A stretch of 64,000 nucleotides of DNA from Eucalyptus grandis (lineage: Eukaryota > Streptophyta > Magnoliopsida > Myrtales > Myrtaceae). Position 1 is the first letter of the stretch. Every line of letters starts with the position of its first letter. The stretch is from NCBI RefSeq assembly GCF_016545825.1, contig NC_052618.1:4021398-4085397 (forward strand), given 5' to 3'. Below the pieces are notes generated by a model. The model saw nothing but the letters and a program-made list of their open reading frames with translations, was not told the origin of the DNA and searched no databases. Below are positions 1-10,892 of the stretch, in pieces. The position numbers and the translations under genes are program-made.

Positions 1-956
1 TTGGTCTTGGGTTGACCTTGGAATCGGATCGAACCCATTGGGTCAGTCCAATCCTCGGTCCTAATCTCAATAGAGTTGGTCTTTGATTCTAAAAATTGAG
101 ATTGGTGTCCCGACCTCTCTTTTTTTCGACGCTCGATCGGGGTGGGCGCCTTGTAGAGGCTAATGGTTTGGCTAGGTCTATTTTGCGTAGCTCGGACTCT
201 CTCAAGTCCACCAATTCATGACTTAATGGTCCATGTTTTTAACCTATAAGTTAATTTTAAAAGAAGTCGCCACTAATCAATTTGGGGTGGGTCAATTAGA
301 AACCCAAGCGAAATATCGGGAGAAATATTCGCTCATGCGCAACCAAAGAAATTAGGATCGGGGACTTGATTACACTAGTTAATCATTAATGCCTTTTCGG
401 TACCTAATTTTGTTTAAACCCTGAAGCTTTTGGATATTTGTAGGATTTTCCATGCATTTGTGGAGAAAAAACATTTTTGAAAATAAAAGGGATTTTGGAT
501 ATTTTTGAAAATATAAATCATTTTTTGGCTTTTTTTGGGAAAATATGGACATTTTTTATTTTATTTTTATTTTTGGAATTTTTTTATTTTTTATTCTAAA
601 ATATTATATTATATTATAGTATTATCAAAATGAACCGAGTCAGGTTCCCGAGTTGGGACCGACTTGGTTCATGACCCGCGAGACTTGGACGGGCCCGCAA
701 TGCGGGCCCGGTCCGAGATTTTTTCTTTTATTTATTTATTTTAAAAACAAGGCCCAAACCGATTTTGGCCCACTTTATAAAAAAATTTAGGCCAACATCT
801 ACCCAACCCACGCGTGCAGGCTCGACCCAGGTGGAAACCCTAACCGAGTGAGGAGCGCCTAACCTGGCTTTTGACCTGACAGGCACCTCTCTCCACGCTC
901 GTGTCTACGCGGTGCTGACGGAGGGGCTGGGACGGCGGATCGGCGGTGATACAGAG
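1..956 (-). mobile_element. Remnant of an LTR retroelement, interrupted by element A
   Basis: No coding region is supportable here. On the minus strand, positions 306-259 carry a block reading 'gattagtggcgacttc' after a '...tttctaattgaccc' stretch. Similar blocks occur near 24940, 31735 and 62510. Text on both sides of element A (957-4037) belongs together: the GC-rich sequence before 956 and after 4038 is continuous once A and one TSD are removed, and the unit ends at 4912 with '…ggtgtcaaca' (minus-strand start TGTTGACACC). I infer a degraded LTR retroelement on the minus strand whose other end lies left of the window. The lineage is not established. Confidence 0.4.
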
Positions 957-1514
957 TGTGGCACCCCTTGACGGCCCTCAATCCATTAGGGTCACCACAG
1001 GTACTTGTCACTCATCCTACTGCATACCAATAAAGTAACTTTTTAATTTAAGTGAAACCATAGTTCATAGTGGTTGATCAATAGAATACTTTTCCATTTT
1101 TTTTTTGTAAAGGTCCCAGCGCAGTTCATCAGCGGAAGCATAAACGTATCTCACAATTTCTCACTTCGATAACCATGATGCAATGCACACTAACTAAGCA
1201 CCAGAGGAAAAGACAAAGCCGATTCACTTTTATTTATATTTTCACAATGGACATTTCGGGTCGATACAACAAAAATGCCAAGATTTTTAACTATACTTGG
1301 CTATAACCCAAAAGAGAACTTGACCCTATATGAAACATGTACATCCCTCCATCGTCAAGCGTCGGTTATCCCCAAAAAGAAAATGTTAGCTCCCACCATT
1401 CATACGAGCCATCACACCCAACCCAGTGCATCGGGCGGCGGCGACGGTAGCATCCCTAGCATCACTCCATTGCATCGAACGTGAATGGACAAAAACTCTT
1501 GGATAATAGGGCTA

Positions 1515-1715
1515 TCAACTAAACCCACGTCCTACATCACCAATACTCAAACTCGGACATACTCCAGGACCAGGTATACTAATACAAGAATGCTTGGTGC
1601 ACTCCACCTTAACGTCAGTAGGTATGCCGTAGAAGGTACCACACACAACTAGTGAAAGAGGCATCTTTCTAATATGAAATGTTAATCCCCAAAACGGGTG
1701 AGTACAACCACTCAA
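1515..1715 (-). pseudogene. Exon-like ORF fragment inside element A, homologous to the element B ORF
   Basis: The 66-codon minus-strand frame contains RKMPL...CGTFYGIPTDVKVEC, clearly related to RKMPLP...RGTFYGIPLDIEVDC in element B (37269-37520). It follows the conserved acceptor-like block at the same place within the element. In A the frame is cut short by stops, yet DNA similarity to B runs on through about 1400, including the region encoding B's poly-proline end. The family is unknown to me. I infer a decayed copy of an LTR-borne exon rather than a host gene. Confidence 0.45.
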
Positions 1716-1779
1716 CAGTGAAGATCCGCCAAACTACACAGTGCATCAAACAGAACAATCAAGGTATCATGAATAAAAC

Positions 1780-2290
1780 ACATATCATTCATGCATTCAA
1801 GCATACCTTACCTTGCAGCCATGCATATATCATCATGCAATGTGCATATACCAGCATGCACTTATCATCAACCAGTCATGCATATATCACCATGCAACGT
1901 GCATATATCACCATGCACTTCATGCTTGCATTTCCATGAGGTTCATCCCATGCCATATGTACACATCCATACGCATGATACAGTCTCAATTTTTTTTATC
2001 TTTCCAGGGACTAGTGTTTGCATCCCTCAATTTATCGCTCGCGTCCAACCTGGCATCACAAGGAACCTCTGGCACACACCTCCGGGCATCCAGCACACAC
2101 ACTTTGGGCATCTTGTACCCCAACTAGCATCACAAGGTATCCCCCCAGCACACACCTCCGAGGCTTTCGGCACACACCTCCGGGCATCCCGAAACTCCCG
2201 AGGACATTCGGCATACACACTCCGAGCATCCGGCACACACACTCCAGGCATCCCAACACTCTCTGGGCATCGTCGGCTCACACCTCCGAC
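1780..2290. repeat. Diverged short repeats in element A (catgcatat-type and ggcacacacctccgggcatc-type)
   Basis: From 1780 to 1970 variants of 'catgcatatatcaccatg' recur. From 2040 to 2290 variants of 'ggcacacacctccgggcatc' recur several times. The same two repeat classes occupy the equivalent positions in elements B (36840-37150; 36480-36790) and C (52900-53670; 53740-54240). Confidence 0.7.
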
Positions 2291-4037
2291 GGTCTTGTTA
2301 TTATCTCAATTTCAACATGGTATTTGATGTAACAATTATCAAAGGTCTCAACCAGCTTTTGATGTCATATAACATGCCATATGTCACTACATATGCAATA
2401 ATCAACCATTCAAGACATTCTATCTCATGGAACAATTTCATTTATTTTTTAAAATACAGCAAATTTCAGATGAAAAACAGATTGCACTCCTTTTGTCATA
2501 ATTCTTGAAAAATTAGTAAATAGCCTGGTTAAATTATAAAAATTTGAAATGTTATACAAAAGATCTAGAGGAAAGTATTCTGTGAAGAATACCATATCAA
2601 AAGAACATCACACAAATCAGTACAATCCACACATCACAGTCCTTAAAATTTTCGAACATTGCCATACACAGTTTCATTCACAAATTAAGTAAAAATCCAA
2701 AATCAACTGCAAAAATTATGATATTTTTATATGTTGTAGAAAGGGTCCAGAAGTAAATGTTTCATGCAGGACTCGAAACCATATTTCTAATAGATTAAAA
2801 ACTATAGTCACCGTAGCCGTCTCTAACCCTCGGCAAAAATTCCCAGATCTGACCATTTCGGATAAAATCATTTCACCAGCCTAATCTCTTCCATTTACTC
2901 TAAAATTTTAGTATGTTACTCCTCAACATGTCATCTTCAATTTTCATTCAGAACACAAGATCAAATTTCAACCGGAGAATTTTATAAAATTCACATAATC
3001 ATACTAGGTCAGCATTTCGATTCCAGATCTTACTTCTCCAAAGAAAAATAGTTTCACCAGTCTATACTTGTTCGTCTCTTCTGAAATTTTGATATATTAC
3101 TCTCCAATAAGTTCTATACAACTTTAATCAAGAAGTTGAAATAAGATTCCAAATAAAAAGTCGCATGCAGCTCACAAACTCATGAAGGGTCGGACTGATT
3201 TTTCCAGAAAACAGCATGCTAGGCCAACAAAATTCTCCCCAAAGCTTCGAAATTTCATCACTTCCACCACAACCAAAGTTCACCATTTTCTACACACATA
3301 ACTCAGCAAGAAAAGGGTAGATTTTAGGACTCTACTTGCCTCTAGCCCAAGCGAACACAGCAAGCAACGAACGGAGGGGCAAGGCGGCGAACGGAGGGGC
3401 AAGGCGGCGAACGATCAGCAGTGAACAAACCTCCTTCTTCTCTCTCGCATGCACGGTCTCCCCTTTCTCTCTTCCTTTCTTCCTTTCCTTTCTCTCTTTC
3501 TCTCCTCTCTCTCTTCGCACGACACTCTCTCTTTCTCTCCCTTTCCTCGCTTAATCCGCCCCCACTTCCTCTCTAATTTTCTTCCTTTCAATGATTAACA
3601 ATCATTGATCTTGCATGTTGGCGCCACTTGGCAATTGCCATACAAGATGGGTTCTATTCGGCTTGGCTTGGGCTAGCCTTGGTTGACGGCCCAATGGGGC
3701 TTCATGGGCCGGCCTTTTGGCCCATTTAGGCTCAACACTCTTGGGCCTAAAGTCCAAACTTAAATGGCCCAAAATTTTCTTAAATAAGTCCGTGTTTACT
3801 TTTAATAATTTACCTTAAATCCCCACTTATATAAATACCAAATTACAATTTCATATTGCCATAAAACTTTGTAACATTAAAACATACTAATCAAATCTAT
3901 AAGGTGCATAGCCAATAACAAAATCCTCCTTATCAATTTGTCCTATAGCACAAACTTTGATCATTCTAAGAACATAAGATACCTTTCCATAGGTCATAAT
4001 GCTTCTAGAAATTGCTCTGCAATTTTGGGATGCTACA

Positions 4038-4912
4038 TAGAGGACAGCAGCGGTGCGGCATGGCGGCGTGGCGGCGGTGACGGGTGGACATGTAGAAGGG
4101 AACGACGGACAGAGTGCGACCGAGCACTGGATCCCGCAGTGGCTCGAGGTAGTGAGGAGGGTTTCGAGCGAAAACGGCGACGGTGATGGAGGCGGCTACC
4201 CAGAGCGACAAACGCGACGGGGCAGCGATGATTGCGATGGCAGGTCCTCGGCTTCCCAGATCTGGTCCTCCTCTCTTCGGCTCCTCTCGCTCAGAACTCC
4301 CCTCCTTCGGCTAGATCTGGGCTTGCTCGTCCTCGGCCCCCATTCTGAAGTCTCTCAGTGGGAGGTTTCGAAGATCTACAGCCCTCGATCCTTCGCCACT
4401 TGTCTATGTCTTGCTTCAATGGAGGTGGTGCCGGCCTATTTATAGGCGAGGGAGTCTGATCAACGAGAGGTTTGGCCGCCAATCCTCCATGTGCCGACCG
4501 GCCTTGGTGTGGCCTCTGGCGTCACCTTAGCCACCCACTTGCTTGCTTTGAAGGCATGCCCCATCTGTCACTAGTTGGCCTACGCGCATCACCGAAACCC
4601 TAGTTGCCACTCTACGCGTGTGTTGCAAAGGCGTGAAGGGAGAAGCCAAGAAGGAAGAAGACAAGGGGGCATGGGCTAGGTTAGGTGACAGTTGGGCCTC
4701 GCGAACCTGCGTGAAGGAAAAAAAAAAGAGGAGAGGGGTTGGGCTTTGAAGGCCCGGCCCTTATGTCTGGCCGGCTTCGTTTTCTTTTTTTTTTCTTTGC
4801 TTTTGTTTTTTTTTTTTGTTGTTTTTATTATTTATTATTTATTACTTGAAAAAAAGGAAAAACAAAGGAAATTAAGGCATAATTAAAAACCTAATCAAAA
4901 TTTAGGTGTCAA
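4038..4912 (-). mobile_element. Continuation of the outer LTR remnant, ending TGTTGACACC (minus strand)
   Basis: This GC-rich stretch (4050-4480, many GGC/GGT codons in several frames) is followed by an A/T-rich end, '…aaatttaggtgtcaaca' at 4912. Long reading frames here, such as 4053-4445 on plus, have no recognisable domain and are probably composition-driven. Read on minus it begins TGTTGACACCTAAATTTTG, like the start at 23342 (TGTTAACACCCAAATTTTTG), so both are probably ends of one LTR family. No TSD can be tested because the other end is outside the window. Confidence 0.4.
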
Positions 4913-5530
4913 CAACCAGCACTTTGTGCGGGTTGATCCTAGGGTTAGAAGGTGGACCGACCCAACCCGGACCATACTCACCCCAAATTGGAATGCCCCT
5001 CGAGAGTAAGCTTGTCAAGCCACTAACATGCATTAACCTACTACGTGGGTTAGCATGACTTTTAAGAACTAAAATTCATGTTGTAAGGAAAGTTCTTGAA
5101 GCCAACTATAATACCTTCCCACTACCGTTTTTGATTGACTGTTTTGAAAATTAACCAATGATCCAAAAAAGTGACATTTTCCCCCTAACTTTTTTTGGGT
5201 TCATTATTTTTCCCATAAAAAAGATTCCATAACTCTCTTGATGGCATAGGTGGTTGATCAAGTCTTGAGGGGACAAAATTATGTCAATTTTAGTTGAAAC
5301 ATTTTTGTCCCTTAATCATTTTAAAGAAAACATGAAAAAAGTCATGCGGGTTTCCTCATAAATTTTGCAAGTCTGGTTCTTTTTCACTTAAGTGAATTTG
5401 CATGCCACATGCAATTGTCTGAAATAGATAATTTCAAAAACCCATTATAGAGATTTGTGTTCTAAGACCACATATCCCCAACTAATGTTCTTTTAATTGG
5501 ATATATTCCTTAAGAGACCCTGCTCTTAAG
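4913..5530. other. No gene recognised
   Basis: Unremarkable A/T-rich sequence with no conserved frame, repeat array or RNA gene that I can support. It may be the internal part of a decayed retroelement, because gag-like remnants begin just downstream. Confidence 0.5.
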
Positions 5531-8200
5531 ACATTCATGTGGTGTGCTAGTTGGTTCCATGAAAAGAGAGCCCACTTTGCCTACAAACATTGCAATCTGA
5601 TCTTGTTGCTTGGCCTCACCGATGCTACTCCTTATTACCCAAATAGGGTGGCACGTTAGTATGGAGCCCTTCAAGAAATCCTACCTCCTCTTAAGACAAA
5701 GATCCATCCAATCCTTTTCACCTATAAAAGCCGCGATTATGCAATCAAGATTCATATTATCGAGGATACATGGGGCAAATGCCATCGCAAAAGATCATGA
5801 TGCCTAAAGGGCTCGAGGGATAGGAAAATGCCCATCACACATCTAAATCCTATATCCACAATCACTATATCCCAGCAAGATTGTAATCGTTGATCCCTGA
5901 CCTAGCTAGCAAAATCAATCAACAAGAGCAAATTGAGTATATGTAAAGGGATTTGGGGATAAGCTGTATATATGTCTTGAAACCGGTCCAAGAAAGCAAA
6001 TAGCTTTACAAGACCAAGGCCCCTCGTCGCATATAAAATAGCGGTGACTTGCCCTCAGTGTCAATGTTTAGAAAGTTTATCTTGTTCTTAGTCTCATTAT
6101 TTAGGGACTTTCATTTGATGTCTAGTATTTCATTTTGTCATTTCAATTCCAAGTTTAGATGTTAGAAATGCCCTGTCTACGAAATCCTCTCTTGATAATA
6201 AAATCAACTGGATCATTACCATGGGTCAATCTTTATTTACTCTTGTGCTCATTTATCTTTTTGCGGTACTAGGTGATTATGAGTCGCCCATCACCAATTG
6301 CCTGCGCATGACCTCAAATAATAATGGCCAATCAGAATGATGTACGAAATTGTCTCGCTAATATTAAAGATATTGTGGGACAAATGTCCATTGTCCTTTG
6401 ACAACTCTCGAGGCAAATAGAGTCTACTCAGACCAAATCCAACCTTGTGGCCACTCTATCACGAGAAAACACACTTGTGACACTTGCAAACTTGCCAAAG
6501 GATGACTAACAAGACAAACAATTTGTGGGGATCATGAAGAAGCTGAGCCAGTTGCAAGATCAAGACCCATTGATTTGTCTAGTTATTCTGCTGTTAAAAT
6601 TTCAGAAGAGCTCAAAAGTGCTTGAATGCAAGACGTACATTGATGCCTCACCCATAGGTCTATTTATAGGCCTACATGGTTCAAAGGATGATTCAATCAT
6701 ACCAATCAAATTTGACTGGTTCCGCCTTGCGGTGATACATTGTAAGGAAGATTAATTTTCTTAAGACTTGGGAGAAACTAATGGATGCTTTTCGTCAAGA
6801 GTATAATGTTGACATCGACATCGGCATCAACCTCCCTTACGAAGAGCCGATTGGTGCAGAGATGAAAGATAATGAGTTCTCAAGGACACAAGCCACATCA
6901 AGGAGGAGCTCGGCCATCAAGTTTGACCCGCAGCCAACAAAAGAAAAATATTAATGCAGCCTTGCAGGATGAAGGGACCACCAAGCGGTATCCCATTATT
7001 AAGAAGCTTCGTAAGGAGCCCACAGACGAGATCAACACTATAAAGCATATTCAAAACCGGAGCACAATAGCATAGCTTCCTAGACTTATTGTAAAAGGTA
7101 GGGTCCAAAGAGTGCTAACCGGGAGCGAAACTCCACAATCTTTTAATCCCCTTGACAAGCTCAAGTTGGAAAAATGAAGGGTTTTAGTCAAAGGTTAGGA
7201 CCATGTGTCAAGAAAAGAAAGCCTACGTAATCCGAGCCAACGCTTGCCACTGAACGTAGGCAAAGTGTGACAGCAAATGAACTACCACACCAAAGTTTCA
7301 AAAATTGCCCTTGATATAGTCTCGAGAGTTACTAGTGTTATACAAATGAGGTCACCCATTCATCGAACAACTGCCTCCCATCCACGCATAGGGTCCAAAG
7401 CTTGTTAAAAGGGGGAACATTTGCTCTTCAAGGCTCATCTCCCAATGGGCTGCTAAATTTGTCATCTGACCATGAGGATGACAAAAACGTCTCATCTTCA
7501 ATTGGAAATTTTGATCGAGAAGAAAATAACGAAATGAGCTTAGAAGAATTTGGCTTCCTTGAAGTAACGGAATTCATCATTGCAATTAATGAAATGTCAA
7601 TGCAATAGGATGACCAGTTGCCTACCCAAGACATAATGGGCCCATCTTGCCTCCATACGATTATGATTTTTGGAGAAATGAGAGTACCTAATCTCCATAA
7701 ATATAACGACATGACTTGCCCCATGATCCACTTGTAATGTTTCTAGGCCGAAATGATTCAATACTACAACTAAGCATTATTCATAACTCAAACCTTTCAA
7801 CAGTCTTACGAGGCCTGCATTACAATGGTTCTTCATAGCAAGGATCTACCTCATGAGAGAATGGAATGGGCGATCTTTCGCTCCATCAATACCAAACCAA
7901 GATAGGAATTATATTGTTTGACGAGGATTCAATTTGCATTAGAAGAAGCGTAATCAAGCATATGTAGAAAGGTGGGAGGCTTTCATGGTGTAAGCTAACC
8001 CTCAACTAGCCAATGAATAAATAATGAAGCTATTCATAAAAAAACTTACTCCACAAGCATCACTCTTGGTTTCATGGATTGCGCTTCCGTAATTTAAATG
8101 AAATGATCATCTCATGCGAATACTTCAACTCTACTAGGGGCGAAGAACTCAAAGGTGTTTGATTCCGAGGTCAACACTGTCAATTATCAAAATGCTCCAT
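5531..8200 (+). pseudogene. Degenerate Ty3/gypsy gag-like region
   Basis: Several short plus-strand frames look like pieces of a plant gypsy (Tat/Athila-type) polyprotein 5' end. Around 5610-5800 a frame reads YYPNRVARQYGALQ, resembling the plant-mobile-domain-like N-terminal region of such elements. At 6350-6500 there is Gln/Lys-rich text. At 7840-8100 a frame reads ERWEAFMV followed by FIKKLTPQASLL, resembling the gag stretch around 'YVERWR...FI..L'. Frequent stops and shifts separate the fragments. No protease, RT or integrase could be found. The family assignment is recall-based; a translated search against retroelement domain collections would settle it. Confidence 0.4.
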
Positions 8201-9061
8201 TTTATAGGAGTTTTCATGGGTTTTGGTTGTTTTTATAACCTCTTTTTTTTTTATCCTATCTAGTATGTTCCGGTTGCACTATCCATTCTAGTAATGTAAT
8301 TTGTTTTGACTCAGTGCATGTACAATTCCAATATTTCGTTTCGAGACCATGAGGTGGTATTTCAAATCGTCCGATGATGCTATCCGACCATAATAAGAAA
8401 ATATCATCAAATGAGAATTCTGAGGGCTGAACTTCCTTATGTTCCACAAATATATATATATATATATATATATAAACATTTCATTACCAATTTTTTTTTT
8501 TCAAAGTAGATGTTAGATTTAAGCCTATTTGTTTTTTTTTATTTACTTATTTCGTGTCTTAGAATATCATTCCCTTGATTTAGTGTGATAGAGGATATTT
8601 GAAACTTACATATTACGTGAACTCATCGGATTCAAGAGCACTCTTTCAAGAAAGCAAGGACAAACATAAAAATTGCCCCAATTAAGGAAAAAAGAAGACA
8701 AAAGATACGTCTCATTTCTTGACCATAATTTTAAGAATGACGCTCTCTCTCTTTTCCACTTACAAGGGATGAAAGATAGGACATAATAGGCACCGGCACA
8801 TGGTTGAACTCAAAGTACGCATATCATGGTAGCTTAGGATTGGTTAACTTGGGAATCCTCCTCCATGTTGCTCTTGGCCTTCCCCATTTTACGAGTCATC
8901 CCCGGAGCTCGTACGCTCCACCCCGAACTTGCACGACTCGCCTCAAGTTTGAGTGGTGTTTACTTTGCACAACATATCTGAGAGACTAGAAATGTAGCTT
9001 CATTGATAGGATGTTCAGTTTCAGCAAGCCAAGATGCATAGAGAAGGAATCCTCTTCTTCC
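8201..9061. other. No gene recognised; contains a short (TA)n tract
   Basis: A/T-rich sequence with no supportable frame. A (TA)n microsatellite occupies about 8450-8474. Position 9062 begins the TSD of the downstream MULE. Confidence 0.5.
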
Positions 9062-9333
9062 TTTGAATTGGGGGTAAGTACACTATCAGTGTCAAAAGTT
9101 GTGTACGGTGCTTACTTTTTTACTAAAAGTTTATTTTTGATCACTTAAGTGCCAAAAAGTTTGAAAACCGATCATTTTAGTGTCAATACTGATATGATTG
9201 ATCGAAAATCCGACGTGACACTTTTTTATTAATTTTTTAAGCTAATGTGGCTCGCTAGATAGTACAGTCAGCATCTAAACAGCAAAATAACGCCGTTTGA
9301 CATCTTTCCCCCAAGTCAGAACCCTAAATCCCC

Positions 9334-9338
<5 letters not shown>

Positions 9339-9369
<31 letters not shown>
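9339..9369. repeat. (GA)n microsatellite inside the MULE
   Basis: An uninterrupted run of GA immediately precedes the first ATG of the captured fragment. GA/CT tracts are common in plant 5' UTRs, which fits a captured gene start. Confidence 0.95.
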
Positions 9370-9371
<2 letters not shown>

Positions 9372-9372
9372 C

Positions 9373-9780
9373 ATGGCATGGACTTCCCCGTTGTCTTCTT
9401 CCTCGAAGAACAACACCGGCACTAGCACTAGCAGCAACACCAGCAGCGGCACCGACACCAACACTAGCACAACTCCGCCTTTGGTTTGTCCGACATTATC
9501 GACAAGCCTAAGCTCTTGTTCTCCTCCTCCTCTCCTCCTCCTTCTCCTTGCCCCTTCAGAAGGACCCACTTTAGCCGCTCCCTAAGAAGAGCCTAATCCA
9601 CCATCTCCATCCGCACCTTCCTTGTTTCCCTCGCCCTCCTTGTCTTTGCTCTCTCTACCTTCGACCCCGTTCTTCCTCCTCCTCCGCCCTTGCCTCATAT
9701 TCTTCCCATCACTTCTTGCTCAAGAAATAACCTCAGCCTCTCCTCGCTTACCTAGTCAAGCAACTATGATGGAGGCTAAG
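9373..9780 (+). pseudogene. Captured gene fragment in the MULE (Ser/Thr-rich N-terminus plus predicted membrane anchor)
   Basis: From the ATG at 9373 the frame gives a Ser/Thr/Asn-rich N-terminus (MAWTSPLSSSSKNNTGTS...). It stays coding-like after a shift near 9475, where the other frame reads GLSDIIDKPKLLF, then FRRTHFSRSLRRA. After one stop it continues with SIRTFLVSLALLVFALSTFD, a plausible single membrane segment, and then a Pro-rich stretch. The order (basic residues, one hydrophobic helix, Pro-rich stem) is what a type II membrane protein N-terminus looks like, but I do not recognise the parent gene. At least one frameshift and one stop indicate it is not functional as read. The GA tract and ATG suggest that 5' UTR plus exon 1 were captured together. 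Confidence 0.5.
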
Positions 9781-10117
9781 TGACAGTGGCTGAGCGATGG
9801 TGGCAAAAAAACCCTAATTTCAATCCCCATATGAGCTGTGTGGCGTTGTTTTTGTGAGGCCATCCACATATGACACAAAACGGCGTCGTTTTCTTAAGGA
9901 GGACAGAAAATGACGTCGTTTAAAAGCCATAGGGATTTTTTAAAGAATATATATAAAAGCCATGTAATCATTTTCGCCGGAATATCTTGTTAGTGGCACC
10001 AAAGTGATCGTTTTTTCTCTAATTTGACACTTAAGTGATCTGATGGAAACTTTTGGCATCAAAGTGAGCACCGTACACAACCTTTGGCATCGATAGTGTA
10101 CTTACTCCTTTGAATTG

Positions 10118-10759
10118 GCTACTGTTAATAGGGAGAAAATTCAAACAATCGAGGTGATCTATAGCCTCCCGTTTTAGAAAATGACTTTAGAATCTAGAAA
10201 CCCCACTTCTTGTTCCAAACGCATACTCTATCAAGAAGTGATTGCCATTAGAAACCTAAAGGTTTTGACTGTCCATGTTCGATTCCATGGAAACTTAAGG
10301 TACATGATTTTGCCCAATGCTGTTAATGTTCATATGATCAAAGGTAGGAAAAAAATTCCACAAATTGAAGGCCTTGAAGATGGATCAACGACTATCGGTC
10401 ACCCATACATGGCCACAAATGGGAAGGACCAATCAAATGGGATGCTAAATTGTGACAAGACAAAATAGCTGCCACCAATATTTGAGACATTCTAAAAAGT
10501 CATTGAATACAAACTCTGAAAATAAAAAAGAGTGTAATTTTGTATCGTTTTTTATATCCCCCCTCTAAATTTGCTTTTGACATAGTTTTCCTAATAACAG
10601 GAAGTATCGAGATTCAAGGAACAAATTCAATGTGTTAATTTGAACAAATCAATATTGACCAAACAAGTGTATGGGAGTAACTCATATCAAATTCACCTAA
10701 CTTGATTTGAAAAGACATATTGTCCTAGAGCCTATTGGATAAATGAAAAGCGAAGCGCT
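10118..10759. other. No gene recognised
   Basis: A 95-codon plus-strand frame (10181-10468) has no family features that I recognise and no codon-level support. I see no other structure. Confidence 0.4.
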
Positions 10760-10892
10760 CTATGGACACTACCAGAGTCTCGGCCTAGTGGTATGGAGGA
10801 TGAAGTGGTTTGAGAACAACTAGTGTTCAATCCCTAGAAGTGGCAACTAGGTTGCCATATGAAAAAAAACCTACTATTTTTTTTTTTTTTTT
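10760..10892 (+). mobile_element. Degenerate tRNA-derived SINE (candidate)
   Basis: An A-box-like tcggcctagtgg lies at about 10780-10791 and a B-box-like gtgttcaatcc at about 10823-10833. The spacing matches a Pol III tRNA-type promoter, and the region ends in a poly-T run near 10873-10892. No convincing TSD was found, so the ends are approximate. It could instead be a decayed tRNA pseudogene. Confidence 0.5.

Larger units (their letters stand above)
957..4037 (-). mobile_element. Long solo-LTR-like element, copy A (3.1 kb)
   Basis: The element starts TGTGGCACCCC and ends GGGATGCTACA. It is flanked by cagag (952-956) and tagag (4038-4042), a 5-bp TSD with one C/T transition. TG...CA ends and a 5-bp TSD are LTR-retrotransposon hallmarks, and with no internal domain the simplest reading is a solo LTR. 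Read on the minus strand it shows a CT/GA-rich leader-like tract (3430-3550), a conserved 'gaggcaagt' donor-like site (near 3345), A/T-rich filler, a diverged minisatellite (2040-2290), a degenerate 'catgcatat' repeat (1780-1970), an acceptor-like block ending 'aacatttcag' equivalent, an exon-like ORF (1715-1515) and the 'gcttccg' motif (near 1130). It is homologous to B and C, in the same orientation as C and opposite to B. Confidence 0.7.
9071..10108. mobile_element. Non-autonomous Mutator-like element (Pack-MULE candidate), 1,038 bp
   Basis: Terminal inverted repeats begin GGGGTAAGTACACTATC at 9071 and, on the opposite strand from 10108, GGAGTAAGTACACTATC. Similarity continues for about 110 bp, including 'gttgtgtacggtgct' and 'gatcacttaagtg' in both arms. 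A perfect 9-bp TSD, tttgaattg, lies at 9062-9070 and 10109-10117. Long TIRs with a 9-bp duplication are the diagnostic signature of MULEs. No transposase is encoded. The GC-richer interior (9370-9800) looks like a captured gene 5' portion. Confidence 0.88.

Noticed and set aside
1791..2327. 178-codon ORF with Thr/His/Pro-rich repeats
   Set aside because: Lies on the strand opposite to the element's own orientation and is made of its repeat arrays.
4053..4445. 130-codon GC-rich ORF
   Set aside because: Composition-driven openness in an LTR-like leader; no domain and overlapping opposite-strand frames.
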